A stretch of DNA of 64,000 nucleotides from JBGSIC01 sp041751875 (GTDB lineage: Bacteria; Bdellovibrionota; FAC87; UBA2466; JACKAF01), in NCBI GenBank assembly GCA_041751875.1, contig JBGSIC010000024.1, forward strand, positions 4,498 through 68,497, read 5' to 3'. A program made the translations under genes and the position numbers. Positions 50,869 through 59,586 of the stretch are shown piece after piece (position 1 is the first letter of the stretch; each line of letters begins with the position of its first letter). The notes under the pieces are model-generated. The model had not been told where the DNA came from and did no database searches. It saw nothing but the letters and a program-made list of their open reading frames with translations.

Positions 50869-51810
50869 TTGGCCTATCTTCTTGTCATCACCAACCTTTA
50901 TTGCAACCATCAATGCAGTTACTGCATTCAGGAACAATCTTCTCTTGATGTACGACAGAATCCTAAGCGCGTAGATGTACCGTCCTTACTCAATTTCCTG
51001 CAACACAACCGTATTGCCCGTTCCATCAAAGTAGCGGGAGGCGAGTCCTCTCTACATCCCGATTTCGAACCGATGATGGAAGGCTTTCTCAAGCTTTATA
51101 AAAAGATAGTTTTCACCACGAATCTAAATGGGAAATGGTACAAAGACTTCGACCAAGCGCTGGACACCATGGAACGTTGGGGTCGCAAGGTGCAATGGAA
51201 CACGACCTACCATCCAAAATGGATGGACACCGATCTCTATATTGACCGTGTCAAACGAATGAAAGCACGGGGAATAAACGTCGACCAAGTTACGAGCACA
51301 GACACAGACGACCTCACCGACGCGATTGCGCAGAAGCTGCACGCTGCTAAGATCAACTGGCGTTTGCAAACATTTACTGGCCGGGGAGCTGACGGGCGAA
51401 TGCGTCCTCAAACCATGTCAGACATAAACCAGAAGTATCCGCAGCTCTATAATCCCGCGAAATTCATCAATAACTACGAAGAGTATTTGGAAGAGTGTGA
51501 AGATGCGAATTACAAGGGGAAGGATATCCGACCTCGAATGATCGAATGCGTAACATCACGATTCCTTATCGGGCCGGATAATTTTGTCTATCCGTGCCAC
51601 CGGCACTTATACGCGCAAGATCCAGCGTACCGTTGTGGTTCGATTCACGACGTGGAAATGAAGGATTTCAAATACCATTGGCAGCCGTTCATGAAGCGGT
51701 GGGTGCTTCCATGCCACACCAAATGCAACGCCTGTGATTTTAAGGCAGTGAAGATTCGTCCGTACCGGCGTCCAAGAGCGGCGCAGCGACCTGCTCCGGT
51801 GAGTGCTTAG
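50869..51810 (+). CDS. Radical SAM protein with C-terminal cysteine cluster
   Basis: A 313-residue enzyme. The radical SAM motif CNHQCSYC is at about 12-19, unusually close to the N-terminus, and the GGES SAM-contact motif (VAGGESSLHP) lies near 57. C-terminal cysteines (YPCHRHL, YRCGSIHD, CHTKCNACDF) look like a SPASM/twitch-type auxiliary Fe-S site. Such enzymes often modify peptides or act as dehydrogenases; the substrate is unknown. Start TTG at 50869, 8 bases after the RNase gene, so they are co-expressed. It converges with purF, with 1 base between stops. Confidence 0.82.
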   Translation: MAYLLVITNLYCNHQCSYCIQEQSSLDVRQNPKRVDVPSLLNFLQHNRIARSIKVAGGESSLHPDFEPMMEGFLKLYKKIVFTTNLNGKWYKDFDQALDTMERWGRKVQWNTTYHPKWMDTDLYIDRVKRMKARGINVDQVTSTDTDDLTDAIAQKLHAAKINWRLQTFTGRGADGRMRPQTMSDINQKYPQLYNPAKFINNYEEYLEECEDANYKGKDIRPRMIECVTSRFLIGPDNFVYPCHRHLYAQDPAYRCGSIHDVEMKDFKYHWQPFMKRWVLPCHTKCNACDFKAVKIRPYRRPRAAQRPAPVSA

Positions 51811-51811
51811 A

Positions 51812-53164
51812 TTAGGTAGGAATCTCTGTGGCGTACTCGCCCGAGAAACAGGCGTGGCAGAAACCTTTTTTGACTCCCCCGGCCGCTTCAATCAATCCTT
51901 CGCGACTTAGGTAGCCCAAGCTGTCCGCGCCGATATAAGCACGAATAAATTCCGCGGTATGCGTGGAACCAATGAGTTCTTCCCGCGTGGGGGTATCAAT
52001 ACCGTAAAAACAGCTATGAGTGATGGGAGGCGAGGATATACGCAAATGGACTTCGCGCGCTCCCGCTTCTCTCAAATGTTGAATCAGTTTTTTGCTGGTA
52101 GTACCGCGCACCAAGCTATCGTCTACCACGACGATGGATTTACCACCAATCACGCTAGCAACCGGATTCAGTTTGAGGCGTACGCCAAAGTCGCGAATTG
52201 ACTGTTTAGGTTCGATAAAAGTACGCCCCACGTAATGGCTACGAATAATGCCCATGTCGAATGGTACTCGCGCACCTTCCGAAAAACCAATCGCGGCAGG
52301 AACGCCCGAATCGGGAACGGGAATGACAAGATCGGCGTTTGGCGCGGGATGCTCTTCTGCGAGTTTGCGACCTAGGGCTTTGCGAACCTGATGAACGTTG
52401 CTTCCGTAGATATTGCTGTCGGGACGCGCAAAATAAACGTGCTCAAAGATGCACTGCTGGGGTTCCTTTTTCTCGAATGGAAAACTGGACCGAACGCGTC
52501 CATCTCCGAGAGCGACTTCCACCATTTCCCCTGGCTCGAGCTCTCGAACCGATTTCGCCCCAATTAAATCAAAGGCGGTATTTTCACTCGCAAACAAGGG
52601 TTTGCCCATCAGTTCGCCCATATGAAGCGGTCGATAACCACGTGGGTCGCGAACGGCGACCATAGTATCTTTATTCATCGCGATGATCGAATAGGCGCCT
52701 TCTACTTGCTTAAGAGCCGCGACCAGTGCTGGAACGAGATCTGTGGAGCCTGAGCGCGCCATTAGATGAATAATAATTTCTGTGTCGTTGGTAGTTTGGA
52801 AAATAGAACCCTGTTTTTCCAGAGCATGAACCCACTGCTTAGCGTTAACCAAATTGCCGTTGTGAACAAGCGACACCCACCCCATTGCGCTTTTCATGCG
52901 CAGAGGCTGAAGGTTAGCTACGCTGCTTTCACCTGTGGTCGAGTAACGGTTGTGTCCGATGGCCGCGCTGCCCTTGAGTTCGTTGAGAATCGTTTCGTTG
53001 AAAATATCTTGGACTAAGCCCTGACGTCGGTGAACATAGTTGTTCACGCCATCAGTGGAGACGATGCCAGAACCCTCCTGGCCGCGGTGCTGAAGCGCGT
53101 GCAAGCCGAGGTAACTCAGCCTAGCTGCTTCTTTGTTGTCACTAATTCCAAAAATGGCACACAT
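51812..53164 (-). CDS. purF: Amidophosphoribosyltransferase PurF
   Basis: A 450-residue enzyme for the first committed step of purine synthesis (PRPP to phosphoribosylamine with glutamine). The catalytic Cys is residue 2 (MCAIFG), so no propeptide is present. HALQHRGQEGSGI and the PRPP-binding VVDDSLVRGTTSK near 350 are clear. It is last in the purB-C-S-Q-L-F cluster, and its ATG directly abuts the purL stop. Confidence 0.97.
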   Translation of the reverse strand: MCAIFGISDNKEAARLSYLGLHALQHRGQEGSGIVSTDGVNNYVHRRQGLVQDIFNETILNELKGSAAIGHNRYSTTGESSVANLQPLRMKSAMGWVSLVHNGNLVNAKQWVHALEKQGSIFQTTNDTEIIIHLMARSGSTDLVPALVAALKQVEGAYSIIAMNKDTMVAVRDPRGYRPLHMGELMGKPLFASENTAFDLIGAKSVRELEPGEMVEVALGDGRVRSSFPFEKKEPQQCIFEHVYFARPDSNIYGSNVHQVRKALGRKLAEEHPAPNADLVIPVPDSGVPAAIGFSEGARVPFDMGIIRSHYVGRTFIEPKQSIRDFGVRLKLNPVASVIGGKSIVVVDDSLVRGTTSKKLIQHLREAGAREVHLRISSPPITHSCFYGIDTPTREELIGSTHTAEFIRAYIGADSLGYLSREGLIEAAGGVKKGFCHACFSGEYATEIPT

Positions 53165-55399
53165 TTAGTTGAAGAAGCCTTTCCATTTATTCTGCCACGT
53201 TTCCTTAACGGTAGAGACGGACATATCACTCAAGACCGCGAGTCCCTGAGTGACCTTGAACTTGGCTTTGTCAGTGGTGTTGCCGATCTTATTAAACTTT
53301 ACGGCACTACGGCTGCAGAGGGTCTCGATCTCCACGCGATTCTCCGGAGCGTACGCTAAGAGGACGCGGGGACAGGTCTCGCCGAACAAGACTTCATCAA
53401 TCTCAATGCGCGATGGAATTTGGATTTCCACACCCGTTTCGGGATAGGGCGAGCGGAAAGCCATTTCTAGCGCCGCCACAACAAGGCCGCCTTCTGAAAT
53501 ATCGTGCGCAGCATAAGCCATATTCTTTTTGGCAAGTTGGCCCAGAAACTTAATCATCCGTTGGCTCGCCGGTAAATCCGTTGCAGCGGGTTGGCCGCAA
53601 TCGCGCTTAAACCATTGATAGGCCAGTTGTGAACCACCCAAGGAAGCTTCCAAATTGCCGATGATGGCAAGTTCGAGTTCGGTTCCAAAAAAGTTTGAAT
53701 ACGGGAGCTTCTGTTCTCCTTCAATGAGTCCCACCATTCCGATCATGGGAGTAGGATAGATAGGTCGCGAATCGGTATCATTATAAAGACTCACATTTCC
53801 CGATACGACAGGGACTTTAAGAGCCTCGCATGCTTCCGCGATGCCTTCCACACTCTCGGAGAAGCGCCACATGACTTCGGGATTCTCAGGATTTCCAAAG
53901 TTCAGGCAGTCAGTCACTCCGATGGGGGTCGCCCCGCGCACCGCAAGGTTCAACGCGGATTCGACAATCGCTCGGCGGCCCCCTTCTCGGGGATCCAGCT
54001 GACAGATGCGCGGGTTGCAGTCCGTGCTGAAAGCCAAACGTAATGGCTTGGATTTAATTTCACGGAGTCGTAAAACCGCCGCGTCGTCAAACGTGCCCCC
54101 TTCGGTACGGTTTCCAACCATCGAATCATACTGTTGTGTCAAAGGGGTAGGATCAGCGAAATTGATGGTATCGAGCAGCCGGTCAATTTTCTGCTGCAAA
54201 GGGGCTACCATAAGTTGGTTGCGGTCCATGAACCACAGCTGCTTAAGATCAGATGGCGCAGAAAGAGGACGTTCAGCCATCGGAGGATTGGCAACGAGAT
54301 CGACGGGCATGTCGACAACAGTTTCTCCTTTGTAGGTCATGGTCACTTTTTTTCCTTCCGTGATCACCCCAATAATTTCTGCGTCCAAGTCCCACTTATC
54401 AAATACTGCTTTAAGCCCATCGAATTTGTCTTCTTGAGTCACGATAAGCATGCGTTCTTGGGATTCGGACAAAAGAAGTTCGTAGGCGCTCATCCCGTGT
54501 TCTCGACTGGGAATTTTGTCGAGGTTAAGGTGCAAACCCGTTTTTGCTCTGTCTGCCATCTCAAAACTGGACGAAGTCAGGCCAGCGGCGCCCATGTCTT
54601 GAATGCTCTGAATAAGCCCTTTTTGCATTGCTTCAAGGGTGGCTTCAAGAAGAAGTTTTTCGGTGAAAGGATCTCCCACCTGAACGGTAGGCCGTTCGGG
54701 CTCCTTCTCAGAAGAAAATTCCTTGGAAGCCATCGTGGCGCCGTGTACGCCGTCTCGTCCCGTTTTTGCGCCGGCATAAACCAAGATGTTTCCCACGCCG
54801 GAAGCAGAAGCTCGGAAAATATTCTCGTGTCGTACGAGACCCGCCGTAAACGCGTTGACCAGGTTGTTCCCGTTGTAGCAGGGATGGAAAAATGTTTGTC
54901 CAGCCACGGTGGGAACACCGACGCAGTTACCGTAATCGCCGATGCCCTTAACGACTCCCCGAACCAAGCCATGGGTTACGGGATTGGTTTCTGAGCCAAA
55001 ACAAAGCCCATTCATCGAAGCGATAGGGCGGGCGCCCATCGTAAAAACGTCGCGCAAAATACCGCCGACACCCGTCGCAGCACCCTGATAGGGCTCAATA
55101 AAAGACGGATGGTTATGGCTTTCCATCTTGAAAATAACGGCCCAGCCTTCGCCAATATCAATGGCTCCTGCGTTTTCTCCTGGGCCCTGCAACACACGCG
55201 GCCCTTGAGTAGGGAGTTTTCTCAAATGTGGCTTGGAAGATTTATAGCTGCAGTGCTCACTGTACATGGCGGAACAAATTCCCAGCTCCGCGTAGTTGGG
55301 CTTCCGTTCGAGTTTGCGGCAAATAAAATCGTATTCTTGCGCCGTCAGGCCTAGCTGCTTTGCTAGGGCCACGTCTGTAATTTGTGTGTCAGCAATCAT
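53165..55399 (-). CDS. purL: FGAM synthase large subunit PurL (small-type)
   Basis: About 744 residues from the ATG at 55399 (the longer reading adds 11 residues and overlaps purQ too far). This is the PurS/PurQ-dependent short PurL, which converts FGAR to FGAM with ATP and ammonia from PurQ. NYAELGICSAMYSEHCSYKSSK (core AMYSEHCSYKSSK), MESHNHPSFIEPYQGAATG and GGIxRD are diagnostic. The start overlaps the purQ stop by 4 bases, and the stop abuts purF. Confidence 0.97.
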   Translation of the reverse strand: MIADTQITDVALAKQLGLTAQEYDFICRKLERKPNYAELGICSAMYSEHCSYKSSKPHLRKLPTQGPRVLQGPGENAGAIDIGEGWAVIFKMESHNHPSFIEPYQGAATGVGGILRDVFTMGARPIASMNGLCFGSETNPVTHGLVRGVVKGIGDYGNCVGVPTVAGQTFFHPCYNGNNLVNAFTAGLVRHENIFRASASGVGNILVYAGAKTGRDGVHGATMASKEFSSEKEPERPTVQVGDPFTEKLLLEATLEAMQKGLIQSIQDMGAAGLTSSSFEMADRAKTGLHLNLDKIPSREHGMSAYELLLSESQERMLIVTQEDKFDGLKAVFDKWDLDAEIIGVITEGKKVTMTYKGETVVDMPVDLVANPPMAERPLSAPSDLKQLWFMDRNQLMVAPLQQKIDRLLDTINFADPTPLTQQYDSMVGNRTEGGTFDDAAVLRLREIKSKPLRLAFSTDCNPRICQLDPREGGRRAIVESALNLAVRGATPIGVTDCLNFGNPENPEVMWRFSESVEGIAEACEALKVPVVSGNVSLYNDTDSRPIYPTPMIGMVGLIEGEQKLPYSNFFGTELELAIIGNLEASLGGSQLAYQWFKRDCGQPAATDLPASQRMIKFLGQLAKKNMAYAAHDISEGGLVVAALEMAFRSPYPETGVEIQIPSRIEIDEVLFGETCPRVLLAYAPENRVEIETLCSRSAVKFNKIGNTTDKAKFKVTQGLAVLSDMSVSTVKETWQNKWKGFFN

Positions 55400-56061
55400 G
55401 CTTTCTCTAGAACAGATTGAATTGATCGCCACACGCCCATTCCGTTGCGCGATCTTAGATCGCTCGCACGTTCTGGATGAGGCATCAGACCAAAAACATT
55501 CTTCTTCTCATTACACACACCAGCAACATCAAAAGCACTACCGTTCGGGTTGTTCTGGTATGTAAGCAAAATCTGATGGCGTCCACGCATCTGGGCAAAG
55601 TCACTCTCTTCGATGATGTAGCGACCATCACCGTGTGCGATGGGTAAGGAGAGGGTATCGCCAGCTTTAAGGAAATTTGTCCAGGGAGAATCGTTGGTTT
55701 CGACCTTAAGGTCGACGTCTTTGCAAACAAAACGCAGGCTATCGTTCTTAGCTAAAGCACCGGGAAGCAGCCCGGCTTCACACAACACCTGAAAGCCGTT
55801 GCAGATCCCAAGCACATAGCCCCCTGCATCGGCGAAAGCCTTTACGTTCTCCATAATCGGAGAAAGTGCCGCCATTGCTCCACAGCGCAAGTAATCGCCG
55901 TAAGAGAATCCACCAGGCAAAACCAGGAGTTTGTATTCACTTAGCGAAGGGGTGTCTTTGTGCCAAAGGCGGTCTGTTTGCCAGCCGCAAGTTTCTTGAA
56001 GCGTGTAAACCGCGTCGTCGTCACAGTTAGAACCCGGGTATGTGATTACCCCGACTTTCAT
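55396..56061 (-). CDS. purQ: FGAM synthase glutaminase subunit PurQ
   Basis: A 221-residue class I glutamine amidotransferase. The catalytic Cys is in VLGICNGFQVL near 85, and the His/Glu pair in MPHPERAS near 195. GVITYPGSNCDDD is the typical N-terminus. It feeds ammonia to PurL in a complex with PurS. It overlaps purL by 4 bases and purS by 4 bases. Confidence 0.97.
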   Translation of the reverse strand: MKVGVITYPGSNCDDDAVYTLQETCGWQTDRLWHKDTPSLSEYKLLVLPGGFSYGDYLRCGAMAALSPIMENVKAFADAGGYVLGICNGFQVLCEAGLLPGALAKNDSLRFVCKDVDLKVETNDSPWTNFLKAGDTLSLPIAHGDGRYIIEESDFAQMRGRHQILLTYQNNPNGSAFDVAGVCNEKKNVFGLMPHPERASDLRSRNGMGVWRSIQSVLEKA

Positions 56062-56312
56062 GTGGTTGCGGTTTCTCCCAAAATGATTTTGTAGGACTCA
56101 ATGACCGGGTTGGCCAAGAGTTTCTTGCACATGTTCTCAAGCTCTTGCTGAGCAGCGCGCGGGGAAGAGCTTTCCAGCTCAACGTCGATTACCTTGCCCA
56201 TCCGCACTTCTTTAACTGTATGGAATCCCAATCGCTTAAGCGACTGGCAAATGGTGCTGCCTTGAGGATCAAAGACAGAGTCCTTGTAGAAAATTTCTAC
56301 TTTGGCTCTCAC
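56058..56312 (-). CDS. purS: FGAM synthase subunit PurS
   Basis: An 84-residue protein with the PurS pattern: VEIFYKDSVFDPQGSTICQSLKRLGF (core DPQGSTICQSLKRLG), VRMGKVIDVELE and MCKKLLANPVIESYKI. It bridges PurQ and PurL. It overlaps purQ and purC by 4 bases each. Confidence 0.95.
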   Translation of the reverse strand: MRAKVEIFYKDSVFDPQGSTICQSLKRLGFHTVKEVRMGKVIDVELESSSPRAAQQELENMCKKLLANPVIESYKIILGETATT

Positions 56313-57040
56313 CGACCACCTTCAAAAAAGTGCTTCAACCGATTGTAAACTTCTTGATAGGCCTCTTCTACTTCGCCTAAGTCTTGGCGGAAGCGATCTT
56401 TGTCCAACGGTTTACCCGTTTCCTTATCCCACAAGCGGCATCCGTCGCCGGTAAATTCGTCACCGAGAAGGATGTTTCCTTGTGCGTCGGTTCCAAACTC
56501 GAGTTTGAAATCAACCAGCGACAAGCCTACTTCAGAAAAAACACCCGATAGGACTTCATTCACCTTAAGGGTTTTTTCAACGAGAAGACCCAGCTGTTCT
56601 TCAGTGGCCCAGCCAAAATACTTAATGTGCCGTTCGCTAATAAGAGGATCACCCAAAGCGTCGTCTTTGTAGAAAAACTCGACCAGAGGGGGATTGAATG
56701 CGGTTCCCTTTTCAATCCCGAGGCGTTTGCAAATGCTACCGGCAGCGAGGTTACGAACCACCATTTCGATCGGAATAATACGTAGCTTTTTGACTAGCAT
56801 TTCACGATCGGAAAGTTTTTCGATGAAATGGGTGGAAACGCCACTTTTTTCTAAGTGACGAAACACCCAAGTCGATACCGAGTTATTGATGGGACCCTTA
56901 CCTACGATTTGTCCCTTCTTTGCGCCGTTTCCAGCGGTGGCGTCGTCCTTGAAAAATTGAATAACGGTTTCGGGATCGGAAGTGGTGTAGAGAATTTTCG
57001 ACTTGCCCTCAGCGAGAGATTCCAAGCGATTAAGCGTCAT
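56309..57040 (-). CDS. purC: SAICAR synthetase PurC
   Basis: A 243-residue ligase joining CAIR and aspartate. LAEGKSKILY near the start, VVRNLAAGSICKRLG near 95, and LVDFKLEFG with DEFTGDGCRLW near 180-200 are family motifs. It overlaps purB by 11 bases and purS by 4. Confidence 0.97.
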   Translation of the reverse strand: MTLNRLESLAEGKSKILYTTSDPETVIQFFKDDATAGNGAKKGQIVGKGPINNSVSTWVFRHLEKSGVSTHFIEKLSDREMLVKKLRIIPIEMVVRNLAAGSICKRLGIEKGTAFNPPLVEFFYKDDALGDPLISERHIKYFGWATEEQLGLLVEKTLKVNEVLSGVFSEVGLSLVDFKLEFGTDAQGNILLGDEFTGDGCRLWDKETGKPLDKDRFRQDLGEVEEAYQEVYNRLKHFFEGGR

Positions 57041-58331
57041 TTTTCAGCACCTTACTGTATAAATAGTCGATATGACCGAAGTACGTTCGCGGTTCAAATA
57101 ACACATCTAGCGAGTCTGCGGGAAGTATTTTGGAGACGCGGGGGTCGGCCTTCAGCAGCTGTAAAAAGGGCACCTTTTGATCGAGCGCCGCGTGAGCATT
57201 TTTTTGAACGATTTCATAGGCTTGATCGCGACTCGCCCCAGCTTCAATGAGTGTCAAAAGCACCCGTTGGGAGTAGACAACGCCGTGCAGCGAATCCAGA
57301 TTTTCACGCATTCTTTCAGGGAAGACTTCCAAGCCAGAAAGAAGGGAATGCAGACGAGCGAGCATGTAATCGGCCAAAATGTGGGCGTCGGGCATTTGCA
57401 CACGCTCCACGGATGAGTGGCTGATGTCTCGCTCATGCCAAAGCGCCACATTCTCCAGCGCGGGAATCACCATCGAGCGTAGCAGGCGAGAGAGACCCGT
57501 CAGATTCTCCGCGCTAATAGGATTCCGTTTGTGCGGCATGGCCGAAGAACCCTTTTGACCCGCACCGAAGCCTTCACGTGCTTCACTGAGTTCTGTTCGT
57601 TGCAGATGCCGCAATTCCACACAAATCGTTTCGATGCACGAACCCAGTAAAGCGAGTGCACAAAAATAACTAGCGTACCGATCGCGAGCAATCACTTGAG
57701 TCGAAAGCGAATCCACTTTCAGTCCGAGTTTTTCACAAACATATTTTTCAACCTCGGGCGGGGTGTGCGCATAGTGCCCTACGGCCCCCGACATTTTGCC
57801 GACGGCAATTTCTTCTGTGGCGGCAATCAAGCGAGCACGTGAGCGCTTGAGCAGGTCATGCCAGAGCAGCCATTTCATTCCCATCGTGATGGGTTCAGCG
57901 TGAATGCCATGCGTTCGGCCGATCATGACCAAATCTTTGTCTCTGAGGGCTTTTTCTCGAGTCAGAGCTAAAAGCGCATCAAGTTCTTTAACCAACAGTT
58001 CCGAGGCTTTTTTGGTGCGATAGGAAAGTGCGGTATCGAGAATGTCACTGCTGGTAAGTCCGTAGTGAATGAACCGGCCGGCTTCACCCACGTGAGTTTG
58101 AACGTTCGAAACAAAAGCGGCGACGTCATGGCGAGTTTTTTCTTCAAGCGCTTCAATTTCTTTGACGTCAAAATTCGCTTTTTGCTGAATCTCTTTGAGG
58201 GCGGTAGCAGGTACTTTGCCGAGTTTAGCCCATGCTTCACACGCGAGAACTTCTACATCCAACCAAGTGCGGTACTTCGCTTCCTCCGACCAGAGTTGAG
58301 TCATTTTGGGTCGGCTGTACCTTGGAATCAT
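57030..58331 (-). CDS. purB: Adenylosuccinate lyase PurB
   Basis: A 433-residue fumarase/aspartase-superfamily enzyme acting twice in purine synthesis. The signature loop GSSAMPHKRNPI is near 263, with TSSDILDTALS and GRTHGIHAEP (catalytic His) before it. Its ATG overlaps the TGA of an exported protein gene by 4 bases, so the purine cluster is read in one run with the upstream secreted-protein genes. Confidence 0.97.
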   Translation of the reverse strand: MIPRYSRPKMTQLWSEEAKYRTWLDVEVLACEAWAKLGKVPATALKEIQQKANFDVKEIEALEEKTRHDVAAFVSNVQTHVGEAGRFIHYGLTSSDILDTALSYRTKKASELLVKELDALLALTREKALRDKDLVMIGRTHGIHAEPITMGMKWLLWHDLLKRSRARLIAATEEIAVGKMSGAVGHYAHTPPEVEKYVCEKLGLKVDSLSTQVIARDRYASYFCALALLGSCIETICVELRHLQRTELSEAREGFGAGQKGSSAMPHKRNPISAENLTGLSRLLRSMVIPALENVALWHERDISHSSVERVQMPDAHILADYMLARLHSLLSGLEVFPERMRENLDSLHGVVYSQRVLLTLIEAGASRDQAYEIVQKNAHAALDQKVPFLQLLKADPRVSKILPADSLDVLFEPRTYFGHIDYLYSKVLKNDA

Positions 58332-59491
58332 TGGGGTTGTGTTTCCTCTTCAATAAAATACTTATGGAGAATAGTAGACACCGTATCGAGATGCACACGA
58401 CGGGCAACGGGTTTCAAACTATCCAAACCGATTCCGAACTCAGCCGCAGTGCTGTATCGAATCACTTTCTTTTCCGGATTCAGCTCCCACCAGCCAATAA
58501 TGTTCTTTAAAACATTCGGATTCATTTTCTTTTTTTCGCCCGTTACAGAAACAGAGTACACATCGTCTGCGGGAAGACCGTTGGAACTGGTTTGCTGAAA
58601 GGTTAAATCAAAATAGGTTTTGCCGTTCACCGTATCGAGCTTAGGAGTATTCTCGATAAAGTAACCGTAGACGGGAAGGACGCCCAAAATGCGAGGCCCC
58701 GTTACCGCCATGAAAGCTTTAAAGGGCGTATTCTCACCAGCGGTACCGAAATCCTCAATGTAGTTTGTGCCTTCAAAAGGGGAAAAGGTCAGGACGCTTT
58801 TAAAAATTTCAGTGTAGCTTTGCGGAGTCCGCAAAATCTCGGCTGTTTTAACAATACCTTCTTCCAGTTTTTCATCCGAAACTTGGCTTACGTCGCAAAA
58901 ACCGTGTGATTCATACCAATACTTCGGAGGAATGCCGGGAATTTTGGTGAGCTTGACTCGGGGAACCGTACACTCCCCGCATACCTCATCGACGTTGCGA
59001 TCAAAGCGCTGAGGTAAAGCACTGCGCGAAAGGTCCTGAAGGTGTTCAACCGCTTCTCGAAAACTTAACTGTTCGGAGCTTTTGGAGCTTGCCACTCTGA
59101 GTGCACGACCGTCCTTACCCAGATCCATGACTTCGTAAAATGCGTCTTGCGCCGAGATAGTGGCTTTTTCCTGCGCGAGAAGCTTCGCTTTTTCTAGAGA
59201 ACCGGCGCTAAAAGCCTCCTTGGCTTCTTCAAGTGCCGCAGCCTCTTCAAAGTAGGCTTTTTTCAGCTGTGCGTACTTTTGGCGACAGGAGGTGTTGTCG
59301 CGACGTTCTTTGAAGTAAGCCTCCACATTAGGACTAATGACGGTGATCTGCCCCAGCTCATCTTCCTTGGTAATTTCGTAGGGGGTGGACTTCCAATCCG
59401 CCAGCTTGGGGGGATTTTCTGCGCGAGCAGATGAAAAGGCCGCAGCCCAGCTATAGGTCAGAAAAGCCAAGTATTTAATTTTAGTAGACAT
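58328..59491 (-). CDS. Exported protein of unknown function upstream of purB
   Basis: A 387-residue secreted protein with signal peptide (cleavage near ARA-EN). Residues about 60-120 are helical and Ala/Glu/Lys-rich (coiled-coil-like). Four or five cysteines, including CGEC near 180, may form disulfides. The C-terminal half is mixed alpha/beta with no motif I know. Its stop overlaps the purB ATG by 4 bases, although nothing suggests a purine role. 95 bases separate it from the upstream lipoprotein gene. Confidence 0.7.
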   Translation of the reverse strand: MSTKIKYLAFLTYSWAAAFSSARAENPPKLADWKSTPYEITKEDELGQITVISPNVEAYFKERRDNTSCRQKYAQLKKAYFEEAAALEEAKEAFSAGSLEKAKLLAQEKATISAQDAFYEVMDLGKDGRALRVASSKSSEQLSFREAVEHLQDLSRSALPQRFDRNVDEVCGECTVPRVKLTKIPGIPPKYWYESHGFCDVSQVSDEKLEEGIVKTAEILRTPQSYTEIFKSVLTFSPFEGTNYIEDFGTAGENTPFKAFMAVTGPRILGVLPVYGYFIENTPKLDTVNGKTYFDLTFQQTSSNGLPADDVYSVSVTGEKKKMNPNVLKNIIGWWELNPEKKVIRYSTAAEFGIGLDSLKPVARRVHLDTVSTILHKYFIEEETQPQ

Positions 59492-59586
59492 TTTCGTTCA
59501 CTCGACTAGCAATTTGGGTCTAAGAGGCCCCTTTGAGGATGCGTATCACCGCCGCCTCCACTACATAGCTCTGTGAGCGCCAGATT

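Noticed and set aside
54134..54994. 286-codon open frame antisense to purL
   Set aside because: It lies fully inside purL, has no recognisable domain and an amino-acid composition like a reverse-strand shadow.
53165..55432. Longer start at 55432 for purL
   Set aside because: It would overlap purQ by 37 bases; the ATG at 55399 gives a 4-base overlap and the usual N-terminus.
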